This document shows, one piece after another, positions 1 to 8,190 of a DNA stretch of 22,956 bases. This DNA comes from an uncultured Rhodanobacter sp. GTDB taxonomy: Bacteria; Pseudomonadota; Gammaproteobacteria; Xanthomonadales; Rhodanobacteraceae. Every line of letters starts with the position of its first letter. Positions within the stretch are counted from its first letter, which is position 1. Made by a program: the position numbers and the translations under genes. The notes below the pieces were generated by a model. It had not been told where the DNA came from, made no database searches, and saw only the letters and a list, made by a program, of their open reading frames with translations. The DNA is taken from the NCBI GenBank assembly GCA_903827735.1, contig CAIKJM010000071.1:1-22956 (forward strand). The letters run 5' to 3'.

Positions 1-51
1 AAACGCGATACGAATTCGTGACTGGAGTTCAGACGTGTGCTCTTCCGATCT
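1..51 (+). other. Illumina adapter contamination at contig end
   Basis: Bases 18-51 match the TruSeq multiplexing read-2 adapter exactly as I know it, beginning GTGACTGGAGTTC and ending CTCTTCCGATCT. Bases 1-17 hold an EcoRI-like GAATTC directly before the adapter and a stretch loosely like the P7 end plus index, which I cannot assign with certainty. The block is synthetic, not biological. It creates false N-termini: a reading frame opened at base 35 starts with the residues MCSSDL, which come from adapter. Genomic sequence begins at about base 52. Confidence 0.96.
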
Positions 52-565
52 GCAGCGGCGCATTCTGGCCGTCACCATCGGCGATCTGCGCGTGGTCGAT
101 CTGTATGTCGTCAACGGCAAGGCGGTTGGCGACGAGAAATACGCGTACAAGCTGGACTGGCTGGCCAGAGTTCGCGACTTTCTCGAAGCCGAACTGGCGC
201 GCCATCCCAAACTGATCGTGCTGGGCGATTTCAATATCTGCCCGGACGATCGCGACGTATACGATCCGGTTGCCTGGGGCGAGGATATTCTGTGCTCGCC
301 GCCGGAGCGCGCCGGTCTCAAGGCGATTACCGAGCTTGGCCTGCACGACAGCTTCCGCCTGTTCGAGGCCAACGCCGGACACTTCAGCTGGTGGGATTAT
401 CGGCAAGCCGGATTCCGTCGCAATCTGGGCCTGCGTATTGACCTGATCCTGATCAGCGATACTCTGAAATCGATAGCCAAGGCCGCCACCATCGACCGCG
501 AACCGCGACGCTGGGAGCGCCCTTCCGACCACACGCCGGTGCTGCTGGAACTGGATACGAAATGA
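52..565 (+). CDS. xthA: Exodeoxyribonuclease III, 5'-truncated
   Basis: C-terminal part of a Mg2+-dependent exonuclease III / AP endonuclease of the endonuclease-exonuclease-phosphatase fold, which acts in base-excision repair in the cytoplasm. About 170 codons remain of a usual 255-270; the N-terminal third, with the first metal-binding Asn and Glu, is lost at the contig end, where adapter replaces it. Family motifs are visible. GDFNICPDDRDVYDP carries the catalytic Asp and Asn. GLRIDLILIS is the late strand of the fold. RPSDHTPVLLEL holds the C-terminal Asp-His pair. The ends of typical XthA proteins (WERPSDHTPV) match well. The stop TGA overlaps the ATG of the next gene (ATGA, 562-565), so the two are translationally coupled. 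No true start lies in the window. Only the family name is needed for the call, and I am confident of it. Confidence 0.93.
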
Positions 566-1239
566 CTGCAAAGACCGAATGGCCCAGCTCGCTGGACGAT
601 AACGAACTGGAAGAACTGGACCGCTACCTGCGCGCCCATTCCGGCGAGGGAGACCTGCTGCTCGACGGCGTGCACGGCCTGCTCAGCGCGCTGGCGGTCG
701 GACCACTGCTAGTGCTGCCGGACGAGTGGCTGCCCGAGGTGCTGCACGAACCCTTCGCCGACGAGGACGAGGGCAACCGCGTGCTGGCCCTGCTGGCCAA
801 GCTCAACGATTCGATCAGCGCCGAGCTCGACGTCGACGCGTACGAGCCGATTCTCGGTGAAGTGGAGCTTGAAACCGGCCCGATGCTATCGGCCGCGGGC
901 TGGTGCGAAGGTTTTAGCCGCGGCATCGACCTGCGCGCCAGCCTGTGGGAAAACCGCCTGTCCGAAGATCCCCAGCTGATGGAGCTGCTCGGCCCGGTGA
1001 TGGCGCTGGCAGTGGACGAAGGCATCCTCAGTGCCGACACCGAGTTCGAAAAGCTCAGCGACGACGAATACGACGAATGCCTGTCGCAGGTGCCGGCCGT
1101 GCTTAGTGCGGTCAACCAGTACTGGCAGGCCAAGCCGGCGACCGAGGCCGAGGTGGAGGCGATGGTGCAGGCCATCCCCGAGACCAAGGACGACGACAAC
1201 GCACCGCCGCGCCAGCGCAGCGGCCACTGGGTGCATTGA
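562..1239 (+). CDS. UPF0149 (YecA/YgfB) family protein
   Basis: A 225-residue acidic soluble protein. The N-terminal half has the YgfB/YecA pattern: an acidic helix (DDNELEELDRYL), then LLLDGVHGLLSALAVGP and a P-x-x-WLPEV segment, followed in mid-protein by AAGWCEGFSRGIDL, the typical F-x-x-G motif. The family is small, helical and poorly understood. Some YecA proteins end in a SEC-C zinc motif, but this one does not: it ends in a polar tail (RQRSGHWVH). The start overlaps the xthA stop, so it is expressed with xthA, and a nearly perfect GC-rich palindrome follows its stop. Function is unknown. Its coupling to a repair nuclease may be only positional. Confidence 0.85.
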   Translation: MTAKTEWPSSLDDNELEELDRYLRAHSGEGDLLLDGVHGLLSALAVGPLLVLPDEWLPEVLHEPFADEDEGNRVLALLAKLNDSISAELDVDAYEPILGEVELETGPMLSAAGWCEGFSRGIDLRASLWENRLSEDPQLMELLGPVMALAVDEGILSADTEFEKLSDDEYDECLSQVPAVLSAVNQYWQAKPATEAEVEAMVQAIPETKDDDNAPPRQRSGHWVH

Positions 1240-1256
1240 TTCCACCGACGCTCTTA

Positions 1257-1275
1257 GCGGCCGTTGAACGGCCGC
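1257..1275 (+). terminator. GC-rich palindrome after the YecA-family gene
   Basis: Nineteen bases form an almost perfect palindrome, GCGGCCGTT-G-AACGGCCGC, folding into a stem of seven G/C pairs with a five-base loop. It lies 17 bases after the YecA-family stop. No run of T follows, so if it terminates transcription it is a weak or factor-assisted terminator. Confidence 0.4.
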
Positions 1276-1320
1276 GCGCCGTCATCTACCGCGCCGTCAT
1301 CCATCGCGCCGTTATCCATA
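1276..1320 (+). repeat. Three tandem copies of a 15-bp unit
   Basis: Three head-to-tail 15-base units start at 1276, 1291 and 1306. Each begins GCGCCGT(C/T)ATC; they differ only at one or two positions and at their last bases. They fill the space between the palindrome at 1257-1275 and the ribosome-binding site of the next gene. Function is unknown; replication slippage is the simplest origin. Confidence 0.75.
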
Positions 1321-1341
1321 CCGTGTCGGCAGGGAACATCC

Positions 1342-3123
1342 ATGGCTTATGAATACGGTTCCAGCGCCAAAGGCCTGGATTTTCCCAATCCCTTCCGCGT
1401 CGAAAACGTCTTCCGCTTTATCGCCGCGGCGATTCTGATCGGCGGCGGACTGATCGCGCTTTTTCAGGGTCGCGCCGGCCTCTACGCGCATATCGGCGGC
1501 TGGGCATTGGCGCCCATCATCGTCGGCGTGGCGATGTTGGCGGCGGGCATTCAGCACGCGGCAGTGGGCCTTAGCCGGCTGCGCTTTTTCTTCGGTCGCG
1601 GCAAACCGGCCGGCTTGGCGGGGGAGCTGGCCGATGCTCAGCTGGGCGAACTGGCCGGCGCGGTCGCGCTGAAGTCGACCATCCGCGGCGGCGCGATTTC
1701 GGTCGACGAGCCGACGGGCGCCTTGAACGGCCTGCTTTACAGCCTGGTGAGATCGCTGATTTGGGCGCCGCAGCGTATCCAGTGGGTGGCGCAGCGTCTG
1801 TTCCGCACCGGCCTGACGCTGGCCGTGGTGCTGCTCGGCCTGCTGGTGTCGCTGTTGGGCGTACTCAGCGAAAAGGACATGGCCTGGCTCGGCCTGTTCT
1901 TTTTCATCTACACCGCTGCATTGCTTCTCAAACCGCTGGAAAGCGGCTCGCAGGCGAGCACGCACCTGGGCTCCGCCGGGCTGATCGTGCTGGTGCTGGT
2001 GGCGATACTCGCGCCGGTGTTGATCCATACGATTTCGCCCGCGCTGCCCAATCTCGGCGGCATCGACCTCAGCGGGCAGGCGCTGTTTCTGCTGCTTTGC
2101 GCGCTGATATCCGTACTGGTGTTTTTCGTCGCCGTGCTGCGGCAGATGGTGGCGCCGCCGCAGACCACCATGGCCTGCGAACTGGCGACGGTATCGATGA
2201 ACGCGCCGCCGAACCAGATCCTGGTCGAGCTCGATCGCGAAATGCAGCGCAACTGGATCGAGCAGATTCCCAACCGCCGCTACGCGCGCTACGTGCCGCA
2301 AACGGTGGGCGACAACGGAACCTTCCACGGCGAGCTGCTGGAAGAAACGCAGCCGATGCCGCGCGAGGACATGCGCACGGTGAGCTTTTCGCACGCGCAC
2401 GCCGAACCGCGCTACCGCTGGCTGACCGTGCTCAGCGCGCTGGGCGTTCTGTATACCGTGGCCGGTTCGATCGCGCTGCTGCTGTTCACTCATCAGGTGA
2501 CGATGGGCGAGCTGGCGCCGACGCTGTGGAAATACGTTTGCTACGCCGGCGGCATGTTTTCGCTGGCGCTGTTCTGCCTGCGAGCCGGGCATATTCTGTG
2601 GGCGCGGTTTGATTTTGTCTCGCTGATGACCTGGGTCGAAATCGACGGCAACTTTCAACGCGCGCATACGGCGGTCGGCGCGCCGTTCACCGACCGCGTG
2701 CGCACCGAGAAAGACATCGTCAGCGTCAATGACATGACTCTGCGTGTGTGGGTGGCCGAGGTGGACTCGGTCACTTTTGGCAGCGAATCCGAACGGCGCA
2801 TCGTGGGCCTGCGTGGCCTTACCGATCGGGCCAGCGCGTTGCGCAAACAGCTGGAAAATTTTGCCGCCGACCAGAGCAGCGTCGACATGCCGACCTCGCG
2901 CCGCGACGTTGAAAAGATCGCCGCGCTGGGCGCGATGAATCAGTTCGGCGGCCGACCCGCGTCGTCGGACGCGCTGCTCAAGGCGATGGGCGGCGCGTCC
3001 ACACCCGGCAGCGCACCAGCGGACGCGCTGAAAAAACCGGCGTTCTGCCCCCAATGCGGTGCAGCGTCTTCGCCCGGCGCGCGCTTCTGCGCAAGCTGCG
3101 GTCAGCCCCTGGGAGCGGCGTGA
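1342..3123 (+). CDS. Polytopic membrane protein with C-terminal zinc ribbon
   Basis: A 593-residue inner-membrane protein I do not recognise by name. The start at 1342 (MAYEYGSS) is chosen because AGGGA lies six bases upstream; the frame is open further upstream but runs through the tandem repeats. About eight hydrophobic segments are visible: roughly residues 22-42, 54-75, 155-175, 181-197, 212-232, 245-265, 360-382 and 395-415. A soluble region of about 95 residues lies between segments 6 and 7 and another of about 175 residues at the C-terminus. The last 26 residues hold a zinc ribbon, FCPQCG...FCASCGQPLG, with cysteines at 569, 572, 583 and 586. Such ribbons usually lie in the cytoplasm and bind zinc for structure or protein contact. 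It stands alone between the YecA-family gene and a second membrane-protein gene. I assign no biochemical function. Confidence 0.8.
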   Translation: MAYEYGSSAKGLDFPNPFRVENVFRFIAAAILIGGGLIALFQGRAGLYAHIGGWALAPIIVGVAMLAAGIQHAAVGLSRLRFFFGRGKPAGLAGELADAQLGELAGAVALKSTIRGGAISVDEPTGALNGLLYSLVRSLIWAPQRIQWVAQRLFRTGLTLAVVLLGLLVSLLGVLSEKDMAWLGLFFFIYTAALLLKPLESGSQASTHLGSAGLIVLVLVAILAPVLIHTISPALPNLGGIDLSGQALFLLLCALISVLVFFVAVLRQMVAPPQTTMACELATVSMNAPPNQILVELDREMQRNWIEQIPNRRYARYVPQTVGDNGTFHGELLEETQPMPREDMRTVSFSHAHAEPRYRWLTVLSALGVLYTVAGSIALLLFTHQVTMGELAPTLWKYVCYAGGMFSLALFCLRAGHILWARFDFVSLMTWVEIDGNFQRAHTAVGAPFTDRVRTEKDIVSVNDMTLRVWVAEVDSVTFGSESERRIVGLRGLTDRASALRKQLENFAADQSSVDMPTSRRDVEKIAALGAMNQFGGRPASSDALLKAMGGASTPGSAPADALKKPAFCPQCGAASSPGARFCASCGQPLGAA

Positions 3124-3171
3124 TGCCATCAGGTTTATCATCGACGCCAGGCGGGCTCTGAAGGAATCAGC

Positions 3172-4077
3172 GTGTCGCAAACGCATTGGAATGTGCTGGC
3201 AATCTTTCTCTGCGCGTTGCTTGCGCATGTTCTACCCGCAACGACATGGCTCGGTGCTTATGCAGTGCTTGGCCCGGCCCACTACCTCACCGAAATTTCC
3301 TGGCTGCACGACCGAAAATATTTTGTGAGCCGTCCCAGGCTTTGGATGATCACCGCATTTGCCGTGCTGATCATCATGCTGATACGCCCGCACACGCCCG
3401 AGGCCGACGGCACGTTTTGCGCCTTGCTTGCAGGACTGGTCGCCGCAGGCCTGGGTACGTCGCTGTTCATGACTGCCCTCGTCACAGTTCTCTTCGCTGG
3501 TATTGGCATGGTGGGCGCCATGTTCGGCTGGGGCTTCGTGCTGGCTGTGGTGGTGCTGGTGCCTACGCTTGTCCACGTCTTTGCTTTCACGACGATGTTC
3601 ATGGTCGCCGGCGCAAATCGCACGCGCCGGCCAGGCGACTGGCTGGCCGTTGCAGCGCTGGCGCTGGCGGCAGGCAGCTTTCTTTTGCTGCCGACGGCGG
3701 ATCTCGGCGAAGGCAGGTTCATGCAGACGGTCGAAAAAGGTTTTCCACGACTGCTGCAACTCCTGTCGGCGCCGGGCCACGGGGTTGCATCACGGCTGGT
3801 CGGCTTTCTGGGCTTTGCTTACGCGTATCACTACGTGAACTGGTTTCTGAAAACGGGGTTGCTGGGCTGGCACCGCGTGTCACTAAGGCGTCTTGTGTTG
3901 CTGGCGAGCGCGTGGCTTGTCGTGATGTTTGCCTATACGCAAAGCAGTATTCTGGGCCTGCTTGTCAGCCTGCCGCTGAGCCTGGGCCACGTGCTGCTGG
4001 AGCTTCCGCTGAACATGCACACGGCGCGCGCACTGTGGAGCACGTCGTTCCAGCGTAATCGCCCGTCTAATGCCTGA
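3172..4077 (+). CDS. His-rich polytopic membrane protein, function unknown
   Basis: A 301-residue very hydrophobic protein starting with GTG; AAGGA six bases upstream supports this start. About eight membrane segments can be drawn. Histidines sit in or next to several of them: GPAHYLTEISWLH near residues 34-46, LVHVFAF in the middle, YAYHYVNWFLKT near residue 222, and LGHVLLELPLNMH near the C-terminus. Intramembrane histidines beside acidic residues suggest a metal-binding membrane enzyme. A distant resemblance to Brp/Blh-type carotene oxygenases is possible but I cannot confirm it. It could equally be a transporter-like protein. Base composition is slightly lower in GC than its neighbours. 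No partner gene indicates a role; pirin follows after 117 bases. Confidence 0.7.
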   Translation: MSQTHWNVLAIFLCALLAHVLPATTWLGAYAVLGPAHYLTEISWLHDRKYFVSRPRLWMITAFAVLIIMLIRPHTPEADGTFCALLAGLVAAGLGTSLFMTALVTVLFAGIGMVGAMFGWGFVLAVVVLVPTLVHVFAFTTMFMVAGANRTRRPGDWLAVAALALAAGSFLLLPTADLGEGRFMQTVEKGFPRLLQLLSAPGHGVASRLVGFLGFAYAYHYVNWFLKTGLLGWHRVSLRRLVLLASAWLVVMFAYTQSSILGLLVSLPLSLGHVLLELPLNMHTARALWSTSFQRNRPSNA

Positions 4078-4194
4078 TTCAAGCGCCTGGAGCCCAGACT
4101 GGCGAGCTCTCGGAAACAATCCGTTCCAATGATCGGCCTTGGCAGCGCGCCGCATCGGGTCCATCTTTCAGGAATATTCTGACGGAGAGCTGTC

Positions 4195-5028
4195 ATGACC
4201 GATCGCCACATCACCCGCCGCATCCGCGGCATGGATACTTCCGACGGCGCGGGCGTCAAGCTCAAGCGCATCATCGGCCAGCCGGGGCTCGACATGCTCG
4301 ACCCGTTCCTGATGCTGGACGAATTCCGTTCCGATCAGGCGGGCGACTATATCGCCGGCTTCCCCGAGCATCCGCACCGCGGATTCGAGACGGTGACGTA
4401 CATGCTCGCCGGCAACATGCTGCACAAGGACAACCACGGCAATAGCGGCGATCTGAAGCCCGGCAGCGTGCAGTGGATGACGGCCGGCCGCGGCATTCTG
4501 CACTCGGAGATGCCGCAGCAGGAAAACGGCCTGATGTGGGGTTTCCAGCTGTGGGTGAACCTGCCGGCAAAGGACAAGATGATCGCGCCGCGCTATCAGG
4601 ACATCGCGCCGGAAAACATCCCCGTCGTGCATCCCGCCGACGGCGTGGAGGTGCGTGTGCTGGCCGGTTCGCTGGCGGGCGCGGTCGGTCCGGTCGAAGG
4701 CATCGCCACCGACCCGATCTATGTAGACGTGAGCCTCAATGCGGGAGCGGCGTTCACCTTGAACCTGCCGCTCGGCCACCACGGCTTTGCCTACGTGTTC
4801 GACGGCGAATCGGCGCTGGTTGGCGGTGAAAAACTGCTGCGCAGCGAGCTGGGCGTGTTTTCCGACGGCGACAGCATTCAACTCAAAGGTGGCGAAAAAC
4901 CTTCACGGCTGATTGTGGTGGCGGGTCGCCCTCTAAAGGAGCCCGTCGCGCGCTATGGCCCGTTCGTGATGAACACGCAGGCGCAGATCCACGAAGCGAT
5001 TGCGGATTTTCGCGCGGGCAAGTTCTGA
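4195..5028 (+). CDS. Pirin family protein
   Basis: A 277-residue bicupin of the pirin family. The N-terminal cupin carries the metal site: H59 and H61 in FPEHPHRGFETVTYML, and H103 and E105 in TAGRGILHSEMP, matching the His-His-His-Glu set of pirins. GNSGDLKPGSVQWMTAG is also typical. The C-terminal cupin spans roughly residues 170-260. Bacterial pirins include quercetin 2,3-dioxygenases (YhhW type) and proteins acting as redox or metabolic regulators; sequence alone does not decide which. GGAG lies seven bases before the ATG. It ends convergent to the carbohydrate operon, and the inverted repeat at 5115-5233 lies in between. Confidence 0.93.
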   Translation: MTDRHITRRIRGMDTSDGAGVKLKRIIGQPGLDMLDPFLMLDEFRSDQAGDYIAGFPEHPHRGFETVTYMLAGNMLHKDNHGNSGDLKPGSVQWMTAGRGILHSEMPQQENGLMWGFQLWVNLPAKDKMIAPRYQDIAPENIPVVHPADGVEVRVLAGSLAGAVGPVEGIATDPIYVDVSLNAGAAFTLNLPLGHHGFAYVFDGESALVGGEKLLRSELGVFSDGDSIQLKGGEKPSRLIVVAGRPLKEPVARYGPFVMNTQAQIHEAIADFRAGKF

Positions 5029-5114
5029 GATGGGTGCTTGTCGTTGAGGGAATATCTGGCGAGCGAGTCGGAGCCGGAGACATTCAAATCCGCCATGCTG
5101 CAGTCCTTTTCCTC

Positions 5115-5233
5115 GCCGTTCTCCCTGAGCGTAGGCGCGCAGCGGCGGAGTCGAAGGGCAAGCGGTCCGGCCCTCTCAACCGACGTCTGGTGATGCCCTT
5201 CGACTCCGCTACGCTACGCTCAGGGAGAACGGC
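5115..5233. repeat. Long imperfect inverted repeat between convergent genes
   Basis: The left arm (5115-5160) and right arm (5194-5233) are reverse complements. Twenty outer bases (GCCGTTCTCCCTGAGCGTAG) and sixteen inner bases (GCGGAGTCGAAGGGCA) are identical; the middle differs by six bases in length. The 33-base spacer (5161-5193) is unpaired. The segment CTTCGACTCCGCT...CTCAGG resembles dispersed intergenic repeats known from many bacterial genomes. It lies between the stops of the pirin gene (+) and the 963-residue hydrolase gene (-), so it could fold in either transcript and serve as a bidirectional terminator or mRNA-end stabiliser. Confidence 0.8.
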
Positions 5234-5253
5234 TAAAGAGCAGGCCAGGGCGT

Positions 5254-8145
5254 TCATTCCCGTGGCTGATCAACATTTAACGTGGCAGGCAACGCACGAA
5301 TCACAATCTCGTTGTTCTTCCACGCCACCGATTTTCCATCGAGCATCGCGGTAGCCAGTGGCTTGCCGCGATACGGCCAAGGCAACACCAGCCCACCGGG
5401 CGGCATCGTCATACCGCTCTTGATGCGAAGCTCCAGTTTTTCGCCAGTCTCCCGCAAGCTGTAACTCAGCTCGCCATACGGCGTGCGCAAATGCTCGATG
5501 CCCACGCCCTTGCCGTTGAGCCAGGCCGGCGAAATGCCGGCCGCCAGCACCAGCGCATGGTCAGTGCTGCGCTCATAGGCAAACATGTCGTAGGCCGAGC
5601 GCATGAAGTCCGAGGCGATCCACGCGTGCGGCATGTCGCCGACAAAGCGCGGCTGACGCGGATCGTGGCCCACCACTTCAGCCCACTGGTTCCACGCTGC
5701 CGGACGCCGGCCGTCGAAGAAGAACGTGAACAGCTGTTGCAATCGATCGCGCCAGCCCAGCCGCACGAAGCTGGCGATGGTGCGAATTTCATACGGTGTG
5801 TAGTCGGTCCACGGCTGCTTGCCGTCGCGGCGCGCGACAAAACTCTGCCAGTAGCGCTCGAACGTCTGCGGCAGCAGGTCCGGCGGCAGCCAGTCGATGG
5901 CATCGCCGGGCGATAGTGCAATCGTGGTCGACGTCGCGTCGAAATCGCCGAGCTCGGCCGAGCCGGGCAGGTAGGTGATGTGATGCTGCTGCATGGAGAG
6001 CAGCATCGATGCCTTGAAGTCGCCCTGAAACTGGTCGCGTGAAGCGGCGAACTTCGTTGCTTCATCGGTCTTGCCGAGCACCGTGGCCAGCTGCACGGCG
6101 TCCTGATAACCGATCAGCGACCAGAAATCGTCCCAGTACGAATGCATGGGCTTGGCCCAGTAACCTTCGTGGCTGATCGATGCCGGCATCAGTCCATACA
6201 ACGCACGCTTCGCGTCCGCAGCGTTGGCGGACGTTCGCTCGCTTTCGCGCAGTTTGTCCATATAAGCCAACGTCTGCTCGACGTGCGGCCACAGTTTTTC
6301 CAGGCCGGCGCGGTCGTGGCTGTAGCGCCACCACTGCGCGATGGCAAAAATCAGCTCTCCCTGGCTGTCGTTTTCGGGCACCGGATCGGCGCCGCGCTGG
6401 TCGACGCAGCACGGCACCTTGCCGGTATGAAACTGCCGCGGTGCATACCAGTGGACAAAGTCGCCGGCCGCGTCGGCGTGCCCGCTGCGCAGCAGCGCCT
6501 CGCTCATCATCGCGCCGTCGCGGACCCACGAACGCGCATACGATCGCGTACCGGGTTGCAGCGCGTCGCCATCGCGCGACATCAGAATTTGCGCCAGCGT
6601 GCTGCGCGCGGTGTCGGCGATAACCTGCTGCGCGGCCGGCAGCTGCAGCGTCACGCGATTGAGTTTTTCACGCCAGGCTGCCGCGGTCTGATCCTGCTGC
6701 TGTTGAAGCCAGTGCGTGGCATCTGGTGGCGGCACGAATGAGGGCTGTTCGCCGACAACGCCCAGGCTCGGCACGACCAAGCCCAACGTTACGTCGCCAT
6801 GCGCGGGCACGGTAAGTCTGTAGAGCATTGCCCCCTGGGCGAAGCCGGTGTCGTCGTGTAGCGATGCCCTCTCGGTGCCTGTATTGATTTTTGCCGGTGT
6901 GCCGCTGGCGAGCTGCTCGGGTAACGTCACAGCCCCGTGCGGGCTTGCGACAAAAGCGGTAGGCGCCTGCAGCGGCACGATCTGCAGCGAGTGATTCACC
7001 CGCAGCGTGCGGCCGCTCCAGTCCAGATCATGGATAGGGCTGATGCCCGATTTCATATTTAAAAACTGCGTTGGCGGATTGACCTGGAACGGCCGTACCA
7101 GCAATGCCAGTGTCAGCGTGCGCGGCCGGTCATCCTCGTTGTGCAGCCGATACTGCGCAAACAACTTCGAATCTTTCGGCGTGCCGTTGGCAAAAGCGGT
7201 CGTTTCCAGACTCAGGCCTCCCACCTGCCAGCGTACCGTGGGTATCGGCAAATAGCCGTCCAAAAGTTTCTGCTGAGTTTTCACCGTCGCCCAATCGATA
7301 ACGGAATGGCCATCGAACAGCATCGGCTCGATCGACCAGCCACCCTTGCCCACTTCGATCGCGCCGTCTTCGGACATCAGTGCCGAGCTCGGCGCGCCAC
7401 CGTCAACGCCAACCAGGGTCCAGTAGCTTTGTTCGCCGCTGAGGCCGCGCGGGTACATGCCACGTGTCGCCTGCCGCGCTTGCTGGATCAGCGGCGATTT
7501 GTTCGGATCATCGGTTGGCGTGGTTTGTTCCGAGGCGGCGGTCACCGGCAGCGGCGTCAGGCGCAGGTTGCTGAAGCAGAGCTCGCCCTTGCCGCCGCGG
7601 CCAGCGTAAACGGTGAACTCCAGCGCGCTGCTTTCGCGCAGCATCTTGTCTTTGGTGGTTCCCCAGGCGAAGTCGATATCGCGCTTGCCGACCTCGATCG
7701 TCTGCCAGCTCTCGCTGGGCTGAAATGCTTCGTGTCGGTACCACCACACGTTGTCGCCGCTGGCATCGACCAAGCGCAGCTGCAGATCGTTTGCCGGCAT
7801 CGCACCGCGCACGTCGAACAACAGCGCATAGTTGGCGGGGAACGAGATTGGCAGCGCGCGGTGCAGCGTGACGCCGCCGGACACGCCATGGAAGTTGAAA
7901 TTGACGCAGAGCGCGCGGCCGGTCTTACCGTCAACGGGTGTCAACGACGCACTGATGTCATCCGTCCCGGAAACCTTCCAGATCTCCGGGTGGCTGAAAT
8001 CATCCAGTCTTTCGACAGACGGCATCTTTCCCGCATGCGCCGCAAAGGCCAAGGTCAGCAGCAGGCCAGCCATCGCCACCGGCGTCGTGCGGGCAGGTCG
8101 ATAAACGCCAACGCACGCGCGCTTCCATTGCTTCACCGTCATCAT
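5254..8145 (-). CDS. Exported six-hairpin glycoside hydrolase-like protein, family unassigned
   Basis: A 963-residue protein. The start at 8145 (MMTVKQWKR) has AGGA six bases upstream; an ATG seven codons earlier has no ribosome site. A signal peptide ends near residue 38 (LLLTLAFAAHA), so it is periplasmic or secreted. Residues 40-190 look like a beta-sandwich carbohydrate-binding domain (LDDFSHPEIWKVSG ... ELCFSNLRLTPLP). Residues 220-480 look like a second beta domain, and about 490-880 like an (alpha/alpha)6 barrel of the six-hairpin glycosidase type. A small beta domain closes the protein. Acidic motifs that could be catalytic are RSWVRDG (R542, D543), ENDSQGE (E591, D593, E597), NQWAEVVGHD (E823) and FVGDMPHAW (D837). 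The arrangement recalls GH15-, GH63- and GH78-like enzymes, but I cannot assign a family or name the catalytic pair. It is the last gene of the ABC-transporter operon, 45 bases after the second permease, so it probably acts on the transported glycan before uptake. Confidence 0.78.
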   Translation of the reverse strand: MMTVKQWKRACVGVYRPARTTPVAMAGLLLTLAFAAHAGKMPSVERLDDFSHPEIWKVSGTDDISASLTPVDGKTGRALCVNFNFHGVSGGVTLHRALPISFPANYALLFDVRGAMPANDLQLRLVDASGDNVWWYRHEAFQPSESWQTIEVGKRDIDFAWGTTKDKMLRESSALEFTVYAGRGGKGELCFSNLRLTPLPVTAASEQTTPTDDPNKSPLIQQARQATRGMYPRGLSGEQSYWTLVGVDGGAPSSALMSEDGAIEVGKGGWSIEPMLFDGHSVIDWATVKTQQKLLDGYLPIPTVRWQVGGLSLETTAFANGTPKDSKLFAQYRLHNEDDRPRTLTLALLVRPFQVNPPTQFLNMKSGISPIHDLDWSGRTLRVNHSLQIVPLQAPTAFVASPHGAVTLPEQLASGTPAKINTGTERASLHDDTGFAQGAMLYRLTVPAHGDVTLGLVVPSLGVVGEQPSFVPPPDATHWLQQQQDQTAAAWREKLNRVTLQLPAAQQVIADTARSTLAQILMSRDGDALQPGTRSYARSWVRDGAMMSEALLRSGHADAAGDFVHWYAPRQFHTGKVPCCVDQRGADPVPENDSQGELIFAIAQWWRYSHDRAGLEKLWPHVEQTLAYMDKLRESERTSANAADAKRALYGLMPASISHEGYWAKPMHSYWDDFWSLIGYQDAVQLATVLGKTDEATKFAASRDQFQGDFKASMLLSMQQHHITYLPGSAELGDFDATSTTIALSPGDAIDWLPPDLLPQTFERYWQSFVARRDGKQPWTDYTPYEIRTIASFVRLGWRDRLQQLFTFFFDGRRPAAWNQWAEVVGHDPRQPRFVGDMPHAWIASDFMRSAYDMFAYERSTDHALVLAAGISPAWLNGKGVGIEHLRTPYGELSYSLRETGEKLELRIKSGMTMPPGGLVLPWPYRGKPLATAMLDGKSVAWKNNEIVIRALPATLNVDQPRE

Positions 8146-8190
8146 TTCTGTCCTGGCTGCTTTCATCCCGTTTGCTTTGCGCCTGCGCGC

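Noticed and set aside
18..441. Short + strand frames starting inside the first 51 bases
   Set aside because: Their N-termini are encoded by adapter and they run in the wrong frame through xthA.
1312..3228. 638-residue minus-strand frame opposite the zinc-ribbon membrane protein
   Set aside because: An Arg/His/Gln-rich antisense shadow of a GC-rich gene; no family motif and no ribosome site.
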